Assembly (NCBI GenBank): GCA_028278345.1
Contig: JANQEL010000282.1
Location: 1 to 39,905 of the forward strand
Origin: Myxococcota bacterium
GTDB taxonomy: Bacteria; Myxococcota_A; UBA9160; UBA4427
Direction: 5' to 3'
Length of the DNA: 39,905 nucleotides
The translations under genes were made by a program, and so were the position numbers. The notes under the pieces were generated by a model that was not told the DNA's origin, searched no databases, and saw nothing but the letters and a program-made list of their open reading frames with translations. This document shows positions 16,883-23,673 of this stretch, piece by piece (position 1 is the stretch's first letter; every line of letters begins with the position of its first letter).

Positions 16883-17638
16883 TCAGCCGCGCGCCTTCGC
16901 GACGACGAGCCAATCCCACGGCCGCGGGCTTCGCGTGATCCAACGCGGGGGAGCGTCGAGCTCGGTATCCCAGCGATACTCGACCTTGTCGAAGCTCGCT
17001 GCCTCGAAGCCCGAGTTCGCAAGCAGCACCTCGAGTTCTTCGCGTAGATAGTGCTTCGTCAGAACGCCCTCGATGTCGACGAGCCCCTGCACCATGTCCG
17101 GCACGGAGCGGAAGCCCGACGCGTGGGTCTCGTTGTTGCGATGGCCCTGCCGGCGATTCCACTCCGCGAGCATCTGGCTCGTATACACCTCGGCTTCGAG
17201 GGAGGGGACGAGAAGCAGGAGTTGGCCACCGCGAACCATCTGCTTGCGGATCGTACGCAGGATGCCTCGCCGAACCGACTCGTCGTTGGAGATCAGCACA
17301 TTGGCACAGACGGCGACCCCGACCTTCGGGAACGAGAGTCGCGCGCGACCGCTCGCGAGATTCGCGCGATGGATCGTCACGTTGTCGAAGTCGCGGGTGC
17401 GGGCCCTCGCCTGCTCGAGCAGGGACACCGCGAAGTCGATCCCGTGGACCTGGCGGAAGCGCCGGGCCAGCAGCGGCAGGTAGTGGCCCACGCCGCAGCC
17501 GAAATCCGCGGCCACGGCCTTCGGATTCGCAAGCTCGTCGAGCCGCCGCCTGATCACCCCCGTCGTGTCCGAGAGCGAGCTGGCGAAGATCTCGCGTTCG
17601 TAGCGCTCGCCGACACGCTCCCAATAGTCGCGATCCAT
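16883..17638 (-). CDS. Class I SAM-dependent methyltransferase
   Basis: A 251-residue cytoplasmic protein with motif I VAADFGCGVGHYLPLL (about 42-57), motif II VHGIDFAVSLLEQA, and a post-I acidic strand FDNVTIHRANLA. VAVCANVLI is motif IV and MVRGGQLLLLVPS is motif VI. This order is typical of small-molecule methyltransferases; the substrate is unknown. The open frame runs upstream to 18118 across the neighbouring gene, but the ATG at 17638 begins a normal domain and has GAGG seven bases upstream. It follows the DUF4405 gene by eight bases, so the two are probably co-transcribed. Confidence 0.88.
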   Translation of the reverse strand: MDRDYWERVGERYEREIFASSLSDTTGVIRRRLDELANPKAVAADFGCGVGHYLPLLARRFRQVHGIDFAVSLLEQARARTRDFDNVTIHRANLASGRARLSFPKVGVAVCANVLISNDESVRRGILRTIRKQMVRGGQLLLLVPSLEAEVYTSQMLAEWNRRQGHRNNETHASGFRSVPDMVQGLVDIEGVLTKHYLREELEVLLANSGFEAASFDKVEYRWDTELDAPPRWITRSPRPWDWLVVAKARG

Positions 17639-17646
17639 CGTGCGCC

Positions 17647-18021
17647 TCAGTCGTGGCCCTCGGCTCGGGCCGCCGCGGAGTCCATTTGCGCCGCGAGGTC
17701 GTCCGGCACCTCGTTGTCGAGCGCAACGCCGTAGAGCACCACCAGGAGCACCACGAGCAGCCCACCCCAGACTGCGACGGCACGCTCCTGCAGGTGCTTG
17801 AGCAAGGGACGGAAGTTGAGCGAGATGTGCGCCGTCGCTGCGATCACCATGATCAAACCGAACAGCTTGTGCACCGGATGCATCTGCAGCGTGAACGAAG
17901 GCTTCTCGATGACGAACATCATCATGCCGCTGGTGGACATGGCCAGGAACGAAACAGCCAGGGTGACGGCGGCGATCTTCCGGATCATGTGGGGAGCCCA
18001 TTCCGAGGCGACTGGCCGCAT
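17647..18021 (-). CDS. DUF4405-like small membrane protein
   Basis: About 124 residues with three hydrophobic helices: one after MIRKIAAVTLAVSFLAM, one through HPVHKLFGLIMVIAATAHI, and one through VWGGLLVVLLVVLYGVAL. Conserved-looking histidines (MHPVH, AHISLNFRPLLKHL) match the DUF4405 pattern, in which histidines at membrane borders resemble haem ligands of small cytochrome b-like proteins. The function is unproven. The start is uncertain: ATG 18021 has GGAGG very close, ATG 17988 begins right at the first helix, and the frame opens at a TTG at 18045. It overlaps no neighbour and is the first gene of the 18021-16883 pair. Confidence 0.75.
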   Translation of the reverse strand: MRPVASEWAPHMIRKIAAVTLAVSFLAMSTSGMMMFVIEKPSFTLQMHPVHKLFGLIMVIAATAHISLNFRPLLKHLQERAVAVWGGLLVVLLVVLYGVALDNEVPDDLAAQMDSAAARAEGHD

Positions 18022-18109
18022 GGCCTCCACCCGGAGACGAAGCAACAGCGCGAGACCTCGACATTCTAGGTGAACCGGGCCGCGAGCGGTCGGTTACACT
18101 CGCTCCCCC

Positions 18110-18131
18110 GCTCGCCACTTCGGAGGCGAGC
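18110..18131 (+). other. Hairpin in the leader of the methyltransferase gene at 18225
   Basis: GCTCGCC and GGCGAGC form a perfect seven-pair stem around an eight-base loop (ACTTCGGA), followed by TTCTCTT. It has the form of a weak intrinsic terminator but lies upstream of the gene at 18225, between divergent genes, so it may act as an attenuator-like leader element. A tandem nine-base repeat (CCCTCCGGT twice) follows at about 18158. Evidence is structural only. Confidence 0.3.
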
Positions 18132-18224
18132 TTCTCTTGATCCTCTCAATCCCCTCCGGTCCCTCCGGTCCACCGATTCGGCGTCGAATCCGGTGCGCGA
18201 CGCGTCAGCCAGGAAGCCCCCCGC

Positions 18225-19067
18225 ATGCGAAACCCCATCTCCGCGATTCGAAAGCTCACGAAGCGGTTTCGCAATCGGAAGTTCCGCCGGGTCAAGCAGG
18301 TCGCGAGCGGACGACTCGCTTCGGGGACCTACCGCGAGCTCTACCGCGTGGCGACGAAGCTCGAGCCCGGATGCATCGTCGAGATCGGTCCCGCGCAGGG
18401 GGCCAGCACCATCTCCCTTGCCCTGGGCGCACGCGAGAACGCACACCCGATCAAGCTATTCACCATCGAACGAGGCGAAGCCTCCCAGGCCCTGGCGAGC
18501 GCGACCGACGTCGACATGAATCGACGCGCGATCGAATCGAACCTCGAAGCGTTCGGGGTGCGCGATGCGGTCGAGATCGTGATCGGGGACGTGGCCGACG
18601 TGCATCCCGAGACCGGCGATGGCCCCATCTCGTTGCTCTGCATCGACGCCGACGGTGCCCTCGACCGCGACTTCCGCCTCTTCTTCAACCGGCTGGTTGA
18701 CGGTGCCCCGATCGTGATCGACGACTGCCTCGACGTAATCAACGACCACGCGCGAAACCGATATCTGAAGTGGACCGAACCCGAGGAACTCGAAGAGTAC
18801 GTCCGGGGGAAGGGAGCCACGCACTTTCGCGATCTCTGCCCGCTCGGCAAGGAGTACACGACCTATCGATTCGTCCAGTACTTCCTCGAACAGGGGCTGC
18901 TCAGCGACGCGCGCGACGTGCGGCGAACCCTGTTCGCCCGCAAGGCGGTCGGCGCCCGCTTCGACGAAGAGAAGCACGGCCCGGGGCTCGAGCGCATCCG
19001 CGACCAGATCGAAGCGGAGTATTTGGAGCGCAATCCGGTACTCGCGGAACGACTCGAATCCATCTAG
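18225..19067 (+). CDS. Class I SAM-dependent methyltransferase (Methyltransf_24-like)
   Basis: A 280-residue cytoplasmic protein. IVEIGPAQGASTISLALG (about 51-68) is the SAM-binding motif I, KLFTIERG is motif II, VEIVIGDVADV carries the adenine-contacting acidic residue, and SLLCIDADG followed by APIVIDDCLD are the catalytic-side motifs of the TylF/Methyltransf_24 type. The N-terminal 30 residues are very basic (KLTKRFRNRKFRRVKQ), suggesting contact with nucleic acid or membrane phosphates. The likely substrate is a sugar or other small molecule, not identified. It lies 48 bases before the acyl-CoA dehydrogenase pair, but a link in function is not evident. Confidence 0.83.
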   Translation: MRNPISAIRKLTKRFRNRKFRRVKQVASGRLASGTYRELYRVATKLEPGCIVEIGPAQGASTISLALGARENAHPIKLFTIERGEASQALASATDVDMNRRAIESNLEAFGVRDAVEIVIGDVADVHPETGDGPISLLCIDADGALDRDFRLFFNRLVDGAPIVIDDCLDVINDHARNRYLKWTEPEELEEYVRGKGATHFRDLCPLGKEYTTYRFVQYFLEQGLLSDARDVRRTLFARKAVGARFDEEKHGPGLERIRDQIEAEYLERNPVLAERLESI

Positions 19068-19115
19068 AGACCCGCCCCGAAGGAACCAGTGGAACAAGAA
19101 GGAGAAGTGGGAACC

Positions 19116-20192
19116 ATGTTCAGCCTCGAAGTCGACGAAGAGATCCAGCTCGTCGTCGAGACCGTTCGCCAACTCGCCAGCGAGGAGATCCTGCCCCGCA
19201 TGCGCGAGAGCGAAGCCGCCCGGCAGGTCGACAGCGCACTGCGCGAGGCCTTCGACGAGATCGGGCTGGCCACCCTCGAACTGCCCGTCGAACTCGACGG
19301 CGCAGGGATGGGTTGCCTGGCACGCGTGCTCGTCAACGAAGAACTCGCGGCGGCCGACGCCGGTGCCGCGCTCGCCCTCGATCGCTATGGGCCCGCCCTC
19401 TCGGCGCTGATCGAGATGGGCGGAGACGAAGCCGTGCGCGCACTGCTCGACGCCGTCGGCGACGGACGTGCGTTGCTGGTCGTCGAAGGTGACGCGCAGA
19501 TCGAAGTCGCGAACGAGACCCTCGACCTCGACGCACCCTGGGTTCCCGTCGATGACCCTGCGGTGGTGGTGGTGCTTCACGGCGACGAAGCGCTCCTGGT
19601 GAAGGATGGCATCGAGACCGAAACCGTTCGCGGCGCGGGCCTTCGGGCCGCTGGCGCGAGCGGGCTGCGGATTCGCAAGGGCGCGGTCGTCGGCCGTTGG
19701 GCGAGCGAGGAGGGCGCCATTCGCGCCCGGGCGCGCGCGCGGCTGTACAACGCATCGCTGCTGCTGGGCGTAATGCGCGCGGCTTGTGAGTTCTCGGCGA
19801 ACTACTCCCAGGAAAGACAGGCCTTCGGCAAGCCGATCGGCCACCACCAGGCCCTCGCCTACATGATCGTCGACATGCAGATGGCCCTCGAAGCCGCGCG
19901 CCTGCTGGTGCACGAAGCGGCCTGGCGGATCGACCGCGGCCTTCCCTGCGCGGCTGAAGCGGCCTCGGCCTTCGCCGAGTGCATCGAGGTCTCGCGCAGC
20001 ATCGGTCCGAACGGCGTGCAGATCCTCGGCGGCCACGGCTTCATGGCCGACTACCCGGTCGAAAAGCACATGCGCGAAGCGCGAGCGCTCGGCTTGTGTT
20101 GCGGTGGATACGACGCCGCGATCCAGGAAGCCGGCGACATCATCTGCGCAACGCCCCACCCGCTTGGCCTCGGCGCCAAAGGAGCGCTGTAA
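19116..20192 (+). CDS. Acyl-CoA dehydrogenase, subunit lacking the catalytic glutamate
   Basis: A 358-residue member of the acyl-CoA dehydrogenase family. It has the N-terminal helical domain, a shortened and diverged middle beta domain (about 125-205), and a C-terminal four-helix domain with RQAFGKPIGHHQALAYMIVDM and ILGGHGFMADYPVEKHMREA. Where active enzymes have the YEGT-type block with catalytic Glu, this one has LCCGGYDA (C328, C329). Paired acyl-CoA dehydrogenase subunits with one glutamate-less partner are known from steroid side-chain pathways, where they form heterotetramers. The stop overlaps the next ATG (TAATG), indicating coupled translation. ATG 19116 is preferred; an in-frame GTG at 19089 is the alternative start. 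Confidence 0.88.
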   Translation: MFSLEVDEEIQLVVETVRQLASEEILPRMRESEAARQVDSALREAFDEIGLATLELPVELDGAGMGCLARVLVNEELAAADAGAALALDRYGPALSALIEMGGDEAVRALLDAVGDGRALLVVEGDAQIEVANETLDLDAPWVPVDDPAVVVVLHGDEALLVKDGIETETVRGAGLRAAGASGLRIRKGAVVGRWASEEGAIRARARARLYNASLLLGVMRAACEFSANYSQERQAFGKPIGHHQALAYMIVDMQMALEAARLLVHEAAWRIDRGLPCAAEAASAFAECIEVSRSIGPNGVQILGGHGFMADYPVEKHMREARALGLCCGGYDAAIQEAGDIICATPHPLGLGAKGAL

Positions 20193-21367
20193 TGGAACTG
20201 AGAATCGACGACGCGACCCGACAGAAGATCGAAGCGGCGCGTGAGCTGGGCGAAAAGGAATTTCGGCCGGTGGGCCTCGAAGCCGACCGCAACGCCGCGC
20301 CGATCCCCGTTGGCCATTCCTTCTTCGATCGCTGCATCGAACGCGGCGAAGGGCGAACCCAGTGGCGTGGGCCGAACGCCTCCGGCGAAAGCGGCGCGCG
20401 GCGCGGGGCCGTGTTGACCCGACTGCTTCTCTCGGAAGAGTTCGCTTATTGGGATCGCGGGGTCATCATTGCGACGCCCGGGCCCGGGCTGCCCGAGAAC
20501 AACGTGCTCTCGATTGGAACCGAGGAGCAGAAGGAGCGCTTTCTCGGTCCGTTCGTCGAACCCGACAAGCCGCGCTGGGCGTGCTTCGGGATGACCGAAC
20601 CGGGAGCGGGCTCCGATGCCGCGGCCATTGCCACCACCGCACGCAAGGATGGCAAGCACTGGATCCTGAACGGGGCGAAGTGCTTCATCGGCGGTGCCTC
20701 GCGCTCAGACTGGATCCTGGTGCAGGCGACGGTCGATCCCACCAAGGGCCGCGGCGCGCAGCGCGCGTTCTTCGTCGAACGCGGCACCCCCGGCCTCGGT
20801 GGCTTCAACATCGAAAAGAAGATGGGCCTCAAGGCATACGAGTCGACTTCGTTCACGCTCCAGGACGTGCGCGTGCCCGAGGCCAACCTGCTCGGCGGCG
20901 AAGCCCGCTATGAGAGCAGCGCGGGGTTCAAGACGGCAATGCGCACCTTCAACGCGGGTCGCCCGGTGATCGCCGCCAATGCGGTGGGGATGGCGCGGGC
21001 CGCGCTCGACGAGTCGATCCGCTTCGCGCGGGAACACGACCTGCTCGCGAAGGATCGCGTACGCGATCGCATCGAGGCGATGTCGCGCATGGTGCGCAAG
21101 GCGCGGTTCCTCTGCCTGAAGGCGGGGTGGCTCGCCGAAGAGCAGCGCCCGAACATCATCGAAGCCTCGATGTCGAAGGCCCTGGCCGCCCAGATCGCGC
21201 AACAGGCGACGACCATCGGCCTCGAACTCGTCGGCACGATCGGCGGTCGAGGCGATCATCTGATCGAGAAGCTCTATCGAGACGTGAAGGCCATGGACAT
21301 CGTCGAGGGCACGGGCCAGGTGCAACGCATGATCATCGCGCGCAGCCTCGTGGGGCTTCCGCGATGA
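20192..21367 (+). CDS. Acyl-CoA dehydrogenase, catalytic subunit
   Basis: A 391-residue FAD-dependent acyl-CoA dehydrogenase. FGMTEPGAGSDAAAIATTA is the flavin-proximal signature, WILNGAKCFIGGASRSDW is the middle-domain block, and the C-terminal domain ends LYRDVKAMDIVEGTGQVQR with the expected catalytic base at E372. The canonical FGRxI-type block in the C-terminal domain is replaced by the divergent FAREHDLLAKDRVRDRIEAM, as seen in heteromeric family members. Together with the upstream glutamate-less subunit it probably forms a mixed complex that oxidises a bulky acyl-CoA to the enoyl-CoA. Start and stop overlap both neighbours (TAATG upstream, ATGA downstream), giving a tight three-gene unit with the crotonase. 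Confidence 0.92.
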   Translation: MELRIDDATRQKIEAARELGEKEFRPVGLEADRNAAPIPVGHSFFDRCIERGEGRTQWRGPNASGESGARRGAVLTRLLLSEEFAYWDRGVIIATPGPGLPENNVLSIGTEEQKERFLGPFVEPDKPRWACFGMTEPGAGSDAAAIATTARKDGKHWILNGAKCFIGGASRSDWILVQATVDPTKGRGAQRAFFVERGTPGLGGFNIEKKMGLKAYESTSFTLQDVRVPEANLLGGEARYESSAGFKTAMRTFNAGRPVIAANAVGMARAALDESIRFAREHDLLAKDRVRDRIEAMSRMVRKARFLCLKAGWLAEEQRPNIIEASMSKALAAQIAQQATTIGLELVGTIGGRGDHLIEKLYRDVKAMDIVEGTGQVQRMIIARSLVGLPR

Positions 21368-22146
21368 CCGACACGCAGCGATATGGAGACGTGAGTGTCG
21401 AGGTCGGCCCCGACTTCGTGGCACTGGCGGAGATCCATCGGCCGCCGAACAACTTCTTCGACCTCGCGCTGATCGACGACATCGCCGAAGCCTTCGAAGC
21501 CATCGACGCGGACCCGGGCTGCCGTGCGATCGTGCTCGCTTCCGAGGGGCGACACTTCTGCGCGGGGGCGAACTTCGGAGCGCCGAGCGAGGACGACGCC
21601 CAGCAGGGCGATCGCCACCTCTACGACGCGGCGGTTCGCCTGTTCTCGACCCGCACGCCGGTCGTCGCCGCGATCCAGGGAGCGGCGATCGGCGGCGGGC
21701 TCGGCCTCGCGCTGATGCCCGACTTTCGCGTCGCCGCACCCGAAGCGCGCTTCAGCGCGAACTTCGCGCGCCTGGGCTTCCACCACGGCTTCGGTCTATC
21801 GGTCACATTGCCGCGGCTGGTCGGGCAACAGGCCGCGGCCGAACTGCTCTACACCGGGCGACGCATCAACGGTGAAGCGGCCCTGGCAATCGGCCTGTGC
21901 GACCGGCTCGTCCCGATCGACGATCTGCGAGACGAAGCACGAACACTCGCGGCCGAGATCGCAGCTTCGGCACCGCTCGCGGTCGACTCGATCCGCGAGA
22001 CCCTCCGCGGCAACCTCGCCGCCGAGATTCGAGCCGCGACCGATCGCGAAAAGGCCGAACAGGATCGCCTGCGAAAGACGGAGGACTTCCGCGAGGGCAC
22101 CCGGGCCATGGGCGAACGCAGGACCCCCGACTTCAAGGGGCGCTGA
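21364..22146 (+). CDS. Crotonase-fold protein (enoyl-CoA hydratase/isomerase family) lacking both hydratase glutamates
   Basis: A 260-residue crotonase. The oxyanion-hole loops are HFCAGANFG (about 64-72) and GAAIGGGLGLAL (about 106-117), and LPRLVGQQAAAELLYTGRRI is the typical helix. In rat mitochondrial hydratase the catalytic glutamates sit at GGGCE and QPE. By alignment the equivalents here are G114 and F134, so water addition by the standard mechanism is unlikely. Isomerase, hydrolase, lyase or decarboxylase chemistry, as found elsewhere in the superfamily, should be considered. Its ATG overlaps the dehydrogenase stop by four bases, so it acts on the product of that pair or on a later intermediate. 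Confidence 0.88.
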   Translation: MTDTQRYGDVSVEVGPDFVALAEIHRPPNNFFDLALIDDIAEAFEAIDADPGCRAIVLASEGRHFCAGANFGAPSEDDAQQGDRHLYDAAVRLFSTRTPVVAAIQGAAIGGGLGLALMPDFRVAAPEARFSANFARLGFHHGFGLSVTLPRLVGQQAAAELLYTGRRINGEAALAIGLCDRLVPIDDLRDEARTLAAEIAASAPLAVDSIRETLRGNLAAEIRAATDREKAEQDRLRKTEDFREGTRAMGERRTPDFKGR

Positions 22147-22168
22147 GCAGAGAGGAGCGGGGCCGAAC

Positions 22169-23020
22169 ATGTACCGCCTTCTATTATTGCTCTCGATGGG
22201 AGTTGCGGTTCTCACCGGCCATCCGGTGGTGGCGGCTGAAGTCGTCGTATTCGGCGACAGCTGGGGAGTGCCCGCGGCACCCGCGCTACAGACCGTGCTC
22301 ACCAACCACGGTCACAGCGAGACAGTGGTCAATGCCGCCGTGGGCGGGGAAACTGCATTCAACCTGAGCTCCGCCAGCGGTCTGACGCACATCTCCAACA
22401 CCCTCACCGCCAATCCCGACGTCGAGTTGGTTCATCTCAGCATCGGGGGCAACGACTTCCTCGGGCAGTGGAACAACACGTTCACCCCCGCACAGGAAGC
22501 CGCCCTCTTCCAGGCCATCACCGACGATGTCGAGATCATCGTCGACCACATCCTGGCGACGGCACCTTCGGTCCTCATCCTCTGGTCGAGCTACGACTAC
22601 CCGCGACCCCTCGCCCTCGGCACGCCCACGGAAGTGAGCACCGCCTCGGCCAACTTCCAGACCTATGCCCAGGCCCTCGACACGGCCAAGGGCCCCGGGC
22701 TCACCGCGATCGATTTCAGGGGACTCATGCAGCTTACCCATGGGTTCGACGGCGTGCAGCACACCATCTACGACCCCGCGGTGGTGATCCCGCCCGGAGA
22801 CCCCTCGCTTCCCGACCCGACGCTGCCGAGTCCGTTCGTCTCGTTCATCGACTCGATCCATCTGACGGCGGCCGGCTACCTCGTACTCGCCGAGGAGCAG
22901 TACCTGCAGTTCTACTCCCTCTACCTCGGGGCGCCGCAGGTGCCCGCGATGTCGGCACCCGGCTACGCGCTCTGGGTCATGCTGCTCGCTGCAACGGGCT
23001 GCATGCTCAGAAGGCGTTGA
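22169..23020 (+). CDS. Exported SGNH/GDSL-type hydrolase with C-terminal sorting-like tail
   Basis: A 283-residue protein with a signal peptide (1 to about 22). Block I is VVVFGDSWG (nucleophile S31), block III is LSIGGNDFLG (N95), and block V is DSIHLTAAGY (D228, H231), completing the SGNH catalytic set. The C-terminus VPAMSAPGYALWVMLL followed by CMLRRR is a short VP motif, hydrophobic segment and Arg cluster, like the other sorting tails in this window. It is likely a surface-held esterase or carbohydrate deacylase. The start ATG has AGGAG about eleven bases upstream, 22 bases after the crotonase stop, so it may be read with that operon although the product is exported. Confidence 0.88.
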   Translation: MYRLLLLLSMGVAVLTGHPVVAAEVVVFGDSWGVPAAPALQTVLTNHGHSETVVNAAVGGETAFNLSSASGLTHISNTLTANPDVELVHLSIGGNDFLGQWNNTFTPAQEAALFQAITDDVEIIVDHILATAPSVLILWSSYDYPRPLALGTPTEVSTASANFQTYAQALDTAKGPGLTAIDFRGLMQLTHGFDGVQHTIYDPAVVIPPGDPSLPDPTLPSPFVSFIDSIHLTAAGYLVLAEEQYLQFYSLYLGAPQVPAMSAPGYALWVMLLAATGCMLRRR

Positions 23021-23030
23021 GGTCGACGAC

Positions 23031-23597
23031 TCAACTCCGAAGGTGATCGGGAATCGGGCAGGCTCTGCCTCGCGAGCTACCACTGGCCGGCAGGTCGTAG
23101 GCCCGACTGAATCGTGCGAGGTGATTTCCGTAGGAGATCTGCGTCGTGAGTTCGAGGAGTTCGCGTTCATCGAGATGCGAACGAAGCCGCTCGACGAGTT
23201 CGTCTTCGACGTCGACGGGCGTCGATGACAACGCCACCGCGTATTCGATGACCGTGCGTTCGAGTTCCGAGAAGTACTCCTTCTCTCGCTCGGTCCCCAT
23301 TGCGAGTAGCTCTTCGTCGCTCATCCCCGCGGCCCTGCCCCCGGCAGAGTGGTTGTCGAGTCAGAAGGGACAACCCACGCGCATCGCCACGCGAATTCGC
23401 GCAATCTTGCGGAGGCGTGCGGGAAGCACCTTCGATCCTTCGAGGATGGCCTGATAGGCGAGCTCCGCATTGCCGACGCGCGGCGAGTGCCCGATGGCGT
23501 GAAGGTATTCGTTCTCGGACTTGCCCGCGCGCCTGAGTAGCCAGTTGGCGACGCGAACGAGAATGGCGGGACGCACAGAGGCTTTCACTCTTGACAT
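23031..23597 (-). CDS. AhpD-like/carboxymuconolactone-decarboxylase-family selenoprotein (CxxU; in-frame UGA at 23363-23361)
   Basis: Read through one UGA, this is a 188-residue all-helical AhpD-like protein. It has the family helix LPARLRKIARIRVAMRVGCPF, then Sec79 and LDNHSAGGRAAG, giving C76-P-F-U79-x3-H83. AhpD has Cys-x-x-Cys-x3-His with the same spacing, so Sec replaces the second, peroxide-linked cysteine. Homology continues after the UGA (MSDEELLAMGTEREKEYFS, then ISYGNHLARF, the usual C-terminal helix). A SECIS-like hairpin follows (separate entry). ATG 23597 has GGGAGAAG just upstream. The likely role is an alkyl hydroperoxidase or other thiol-linked peroxidase. The alternative is a disrupted gene or a sequencing error. 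The true stop is another TGA at 23033-23031, which lacks an equally placed obvious hairpin. Confidence 0.85.
23333..23349 (-). promoter_or_regulatory. Candidate bacterial SECIS stem-loop of the AhpD-like gene
   Basis: On the minus strand, 18 bases separate the UGA from a GGG loop (23342-23340). The loop is flanked by CTCTGCC (23349-23343) and GGCAGGG (23339-23333), which form seven pairs including one U-G. The apical loop starts with G, and the spacing falls in the 16-37 base range of the bacterial SECIS consensus. The stem was found by eye; alternative registers within the G run are possible. Confidence 0.65.
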
Positions 23598-23673
23598 GGG
23601 CTTCTCCCAGCGGCGCGCTAGAACTGAAAGTAGACGTTTGGCGCGTGGACAAGGGTTCAATAGAACGGAGGCC

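Noticed and set aside
23031..23324. Stand-alone 97-residue helical protein starting MSDEELL
   Set aside because: It is the C-terminal half of the AhpD-like gene; the preceding codons back to the UGA continue the family's conserved HSAGGRAAG block.
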